Shown here piece by piece: positions 15,101 to 15,712 of a stretch of 15,712 nt of DNA. Where the stretch lies: NCBI GenBank assembly GCA_023229605.1, contig JALNYY010000104.1:1-15712 (forward strand), read 5' to 3'. Every line of letters starts with the position of its first letter. The stretch's first letter is position 1. Source of the DNA: Methylobacter sp. (lineage in GTDB: Bacteria > Pseudomonadota > Gammaproteobacteria > Methylococcales > Methylomonadaceae). The notes under the pieces are model-generated. The model was given only the letters and a program-made list of their open reading frames with translations. It was not told the origin of the DNA and did no database searches. The position numbers and the translations under genes are program-made.

Positions 15101-15207
15101 AGCCGTTTGCGGTGGTAATTATAGGTGGACTTATTTCGGCAACACTATTAACCTTGACCATGCTGCCGGCCCTGTATCGGAATTTTGAAGATCAACACGA
15201 AACTTGA
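12139..15207 (+). CDS. heavy-metal RND efflux pump, CzcA type
   Basis: This 1022-residue inner-membrane proton/metal antiporter has 12 expected membrane helices and two large periplasmic porter loops. It has GTG as start, in a 4-base overlap with the adaptor. Early residues show the HME pattern FERLPVQAFPDVQN and YPGQAPEEIEKLVSLPIE. Helix 4 carries DFGIIVDSAVVLVE with Asp393, Asp399 and Glu406, the three acidic residues used for proton relay in divalent-cation (Zn/Co/Ni) HME pumps. The Cu/Ag-type pumps have a different motif here. After Glu406 the sequence is AVMVKV instead of the common Asn-containing VEN, and Ser400 replaces the usual Gly, so it is a variant subfamily. The second half has LPTPVSLSKAKTLE, VKGEIAIKIFGDD and the GFIALFGIAVQNGVILLSQI helix. 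Substrate most likely a divalent metal, inferred. Confidence 0.93.
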   Translation: MINKIITFCLQQRLLVIGAAVLLAIVGIVSFERLPVQAFPDVQNVFVQVVTQYPGQAPEEIEKLVSLPIEKEMNGLPHLLNMRSVSIFGLSVVTLTFDDTAEDYFSRQQVLERLRNVSLPNEVNPAIGPLSTGVGEIYRYTIDAPNVPLVEQRAVQDWLIERNLRSVQGVADVVAFGGGIKQYQVKIDPNKLKDYNLTLPEVYLAIAANNANTGGGYIEHGYEALVVRGAGLLKSADEIADIVVASQDGTPVFVKNIADVVIGPQPRNGIVGFNNRDDVVEGVVLLIKGKDAIEVLQGVKEKIEYLNQHGLPPGLKIAPFYDRTELIQHTVHTVEHNMLEGAVLILIILVVFLRRMLVSAVVIVVIPLSLLFAFILIDIEHVSANLISLGAIDFGIIVDSAVVLVEAVMVKVTLEMQQNSSIAHMRQSMLMTVGEMARPILFSKAILIIAFLPIFTFQRVEAKIFSPMAFTLSFALLGSLIISLTLVPVLLSYLLGPKLTESHNPLVHKMEQIYSVFLEQVLRHPKKLFVGAGLALALSLATTPLIGTEFMPKLDEGNIWLTITLPTPVSLSKAKTLELDVRKKLLEFSEAKSILTQLGRPEDGTDPKGFNNLEVLIDLKAKDSWHYPSKDKLVAAMQKRLAVFPGLQFNFSQVIQDNVEEAISGVKGEIAIKIFGDDLTILQEKANQITRILKSIEGSTDVAAEQQSGLAQMVIAIDRAKIARYGINVNDVEDVIAMAVGGKTATKMLEGERRFDIVVRLAESARDSVGAIEDITVNAPNGSRIPLAELAEIKIDQGASRISREDNMRRIAIKCNLIGRDQGGFVAEAQEKVAQQVVLQPGYQIVWSGQFENQQRAMKRLSFIVPVSLILIFVLLFWAFQSIKTASLIVMNVPFAMIGGLVALLVTGIHLSVSAAVGFIALFGIAVQNGVILLSQINSLRREGIPLQEAIMHGSVSRLRPVVMTALMAILGLMPAALSTSVGSETAKPFAVVIIGGLISATLLTLTMLPALYRNFEDQHET

Positions 15208-15216
15208 GAAATCTCA

Positions 15217-15543
15217 ATGAAAGAAATTCGCGCCTATATTCAACCTTTCATGTTATCGAAATTAACTCAAATGCTGCTGGAGATTCCTAACTTTCCGGGA
15301 ATGAGTGTGTCGGACTGCGAAGGATTCGGACGTGAAAAAGTAATTGATCAGCAAAACTATACGCCTTTTGTAGAAAAAAAACGCATCGAAATTTTTGCTT
15401 CTGATGAAATGGTGGAAACCATCTTCGATACCATAATGACTGTCGCTAATACCCACCAACATGGCGCCGGTAAGGTTTATATCATTGATGTTGACGAAGG
15501 TGGCCGGATTTGCACCAGTGAACGCGGCGATAATATAGCCTAA
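15217..15543 (+). CDS. PII-like protein associated with the metal efflux pump
   Basis: This 108-residue cytosolic protein has the PII (GlnB) ferredoxin-like fold. The landmarks are MKEIRAYIQPF, then GFGREK (36-41), KKRIEIF (54-60), HGAGKVYI (82-89) and GGRICTSERG (95-104). Compared with E. coli GlnB, the T-loop is about five residues shorter, the GDGK motif reads GAGK, and the second Arg of RIR is Cys99. Normal uridylylation at Tyr51 and classic ATP/2-oxoglutarate control are therefore doubtful. Potential metal ligands are Cys34, His80, His82 and Cys99. It starts 9 bases after the pump stop and so shares its transcript. A PII subgroup linked to heavy-metal RND genes is known (PII-NG). A role in sensing metal or nucleotides and gating the pump is inference. 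The start codon follows a GAGAA. Confidence 0.88.
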   Translation: MKEIRAYIQPFMLSKLTQMLLEIPNFPGMSVSDCEGFGREKVIDQQNYTPFVEKKRIEIFASDEMVETIFDTIMTVANTHQHGAGKVYIIDVDEGGRICTSERGDNIA

Positions 15544-15575
15544 AACGACCACAGCTCATGGCGGCCCCTTCCCCT

Positions 15576-15601
15576 GCTTATACGCTTTATGCCGTATAAG
15601 C
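15576..15601 (+). terminator. hairpin after the efflux operon, possible terminator
   Basis: A perfect 9-base stem, GCTTATACG/CGTATAAGC, with an 8-base loop lies 33 bases after the PII-like stop codon. No T-run follows, so it is not a textbook intrinsic terminator. It may end or protect the operon mRNA or pause polymerase before the next gene. Confidence 0.45.
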
Positions 15602-15673
15602 CGTCAACTACAGTCTGTTCATCGATTCATAGACAAGATTCAGCAGCATCACTTGGCTAGTAGGATCTATATC

Positions 15674-15712
15674 ATGAAACGAGATTCCATGCGCGAACCG
15701 TGGCGGCGCATC
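15674..15712 (+). CDS. start of a further plus-strand gene (partial)
   Basis: ATG at 15674 follows AGGA by 8 bases and opens a frame to the window end, MKRDSMREPWRRI. Only 13 codons are visible, too few for a family. It is in the same direction as the efflux operon, 130 bases after the PII-like gene and behind the 9-base-stem hairpin, so it may have its own promoter. ATG at 15689 is an alternative start. Confidence 0.45.
   Translation, partial: MKRDSMREPWRRI

Noticed and set aside
1..15712. CRISPR array
   Set aside because: No regularly spaced direct repeats with unique spacers were seen. The palindromes at 2635-2829 differ from one another and are not evenly spaced.

Overview
The window looks like part of a gammaproteobacterial chromosome with intermediate GC. 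The basis is a Slp-family outer-membrane lipoprotein, a heavy-metal (HME) RND efflux operon that ends in a PII-like gene, and a BamE-like repeat protein. The overall style would fit a methanotroph-type gammaproteobacterium, but nothing here proves genus or order.

Positions 1-3100 are an accessory stretch. It opens with a well-formed integron attC recombination site (119-207), followed by a possible 41-residue membrane peptide gene. Then come a minus-strand Xre/RES toxin-antitoxin pair (561-1442) with a promoter and a perfect inverted-repeat operator, a short decayed reading frame, and a membrane-anchored zinc-ribbon protein carrying tandem BamE-like repeats. After these lie a cluster of palindromic intergenic repeats and a minus-strand tRNA-Leu(UAA) with its own terminator and -10 box.

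Positions 3100-8950 are mostly housekeeping genes around a scar. A Slp lipoprotein (minus) is divergent from a large SWIM-containing SNF2-family helicase (plus). Directly behind the helicase is a dead IS1-family element, with both ends present but the transposase broken and its middle deleted. The IS abuts a truncated, frameshifted Fic-protein remnant, which in turn abuts a class I SAM-dependent methyltransferase (minus). The order suggests an IS-associated deletion that removed most of a fic gene.

Positions 8950-9683 form a 734-base non-coding stretch with promoter-like and inverted-repeat signals. It leads into a plus-strand operon of four tightly linked genes: an outer-membrane factor (CzcC/TolC type), a periplasmic lipoprotein adaptor (CzcB type), an HME-RND pump (CzcA type) and a small PII-like protein. 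The first three genes are joined by 4-base overlaps and the fourth follows 9 bases after the pump. Together they should form a tripartite heavy-metal exporter spanning both membranes. The PII-like protein is a candidate cytosolic sensor or regulator, because it has lost classic nitrogen-PII residues and carries potential metal ligands. The window ends with a 9-bp-stem hairpin and the first 13 codons of another plus-strand gene.
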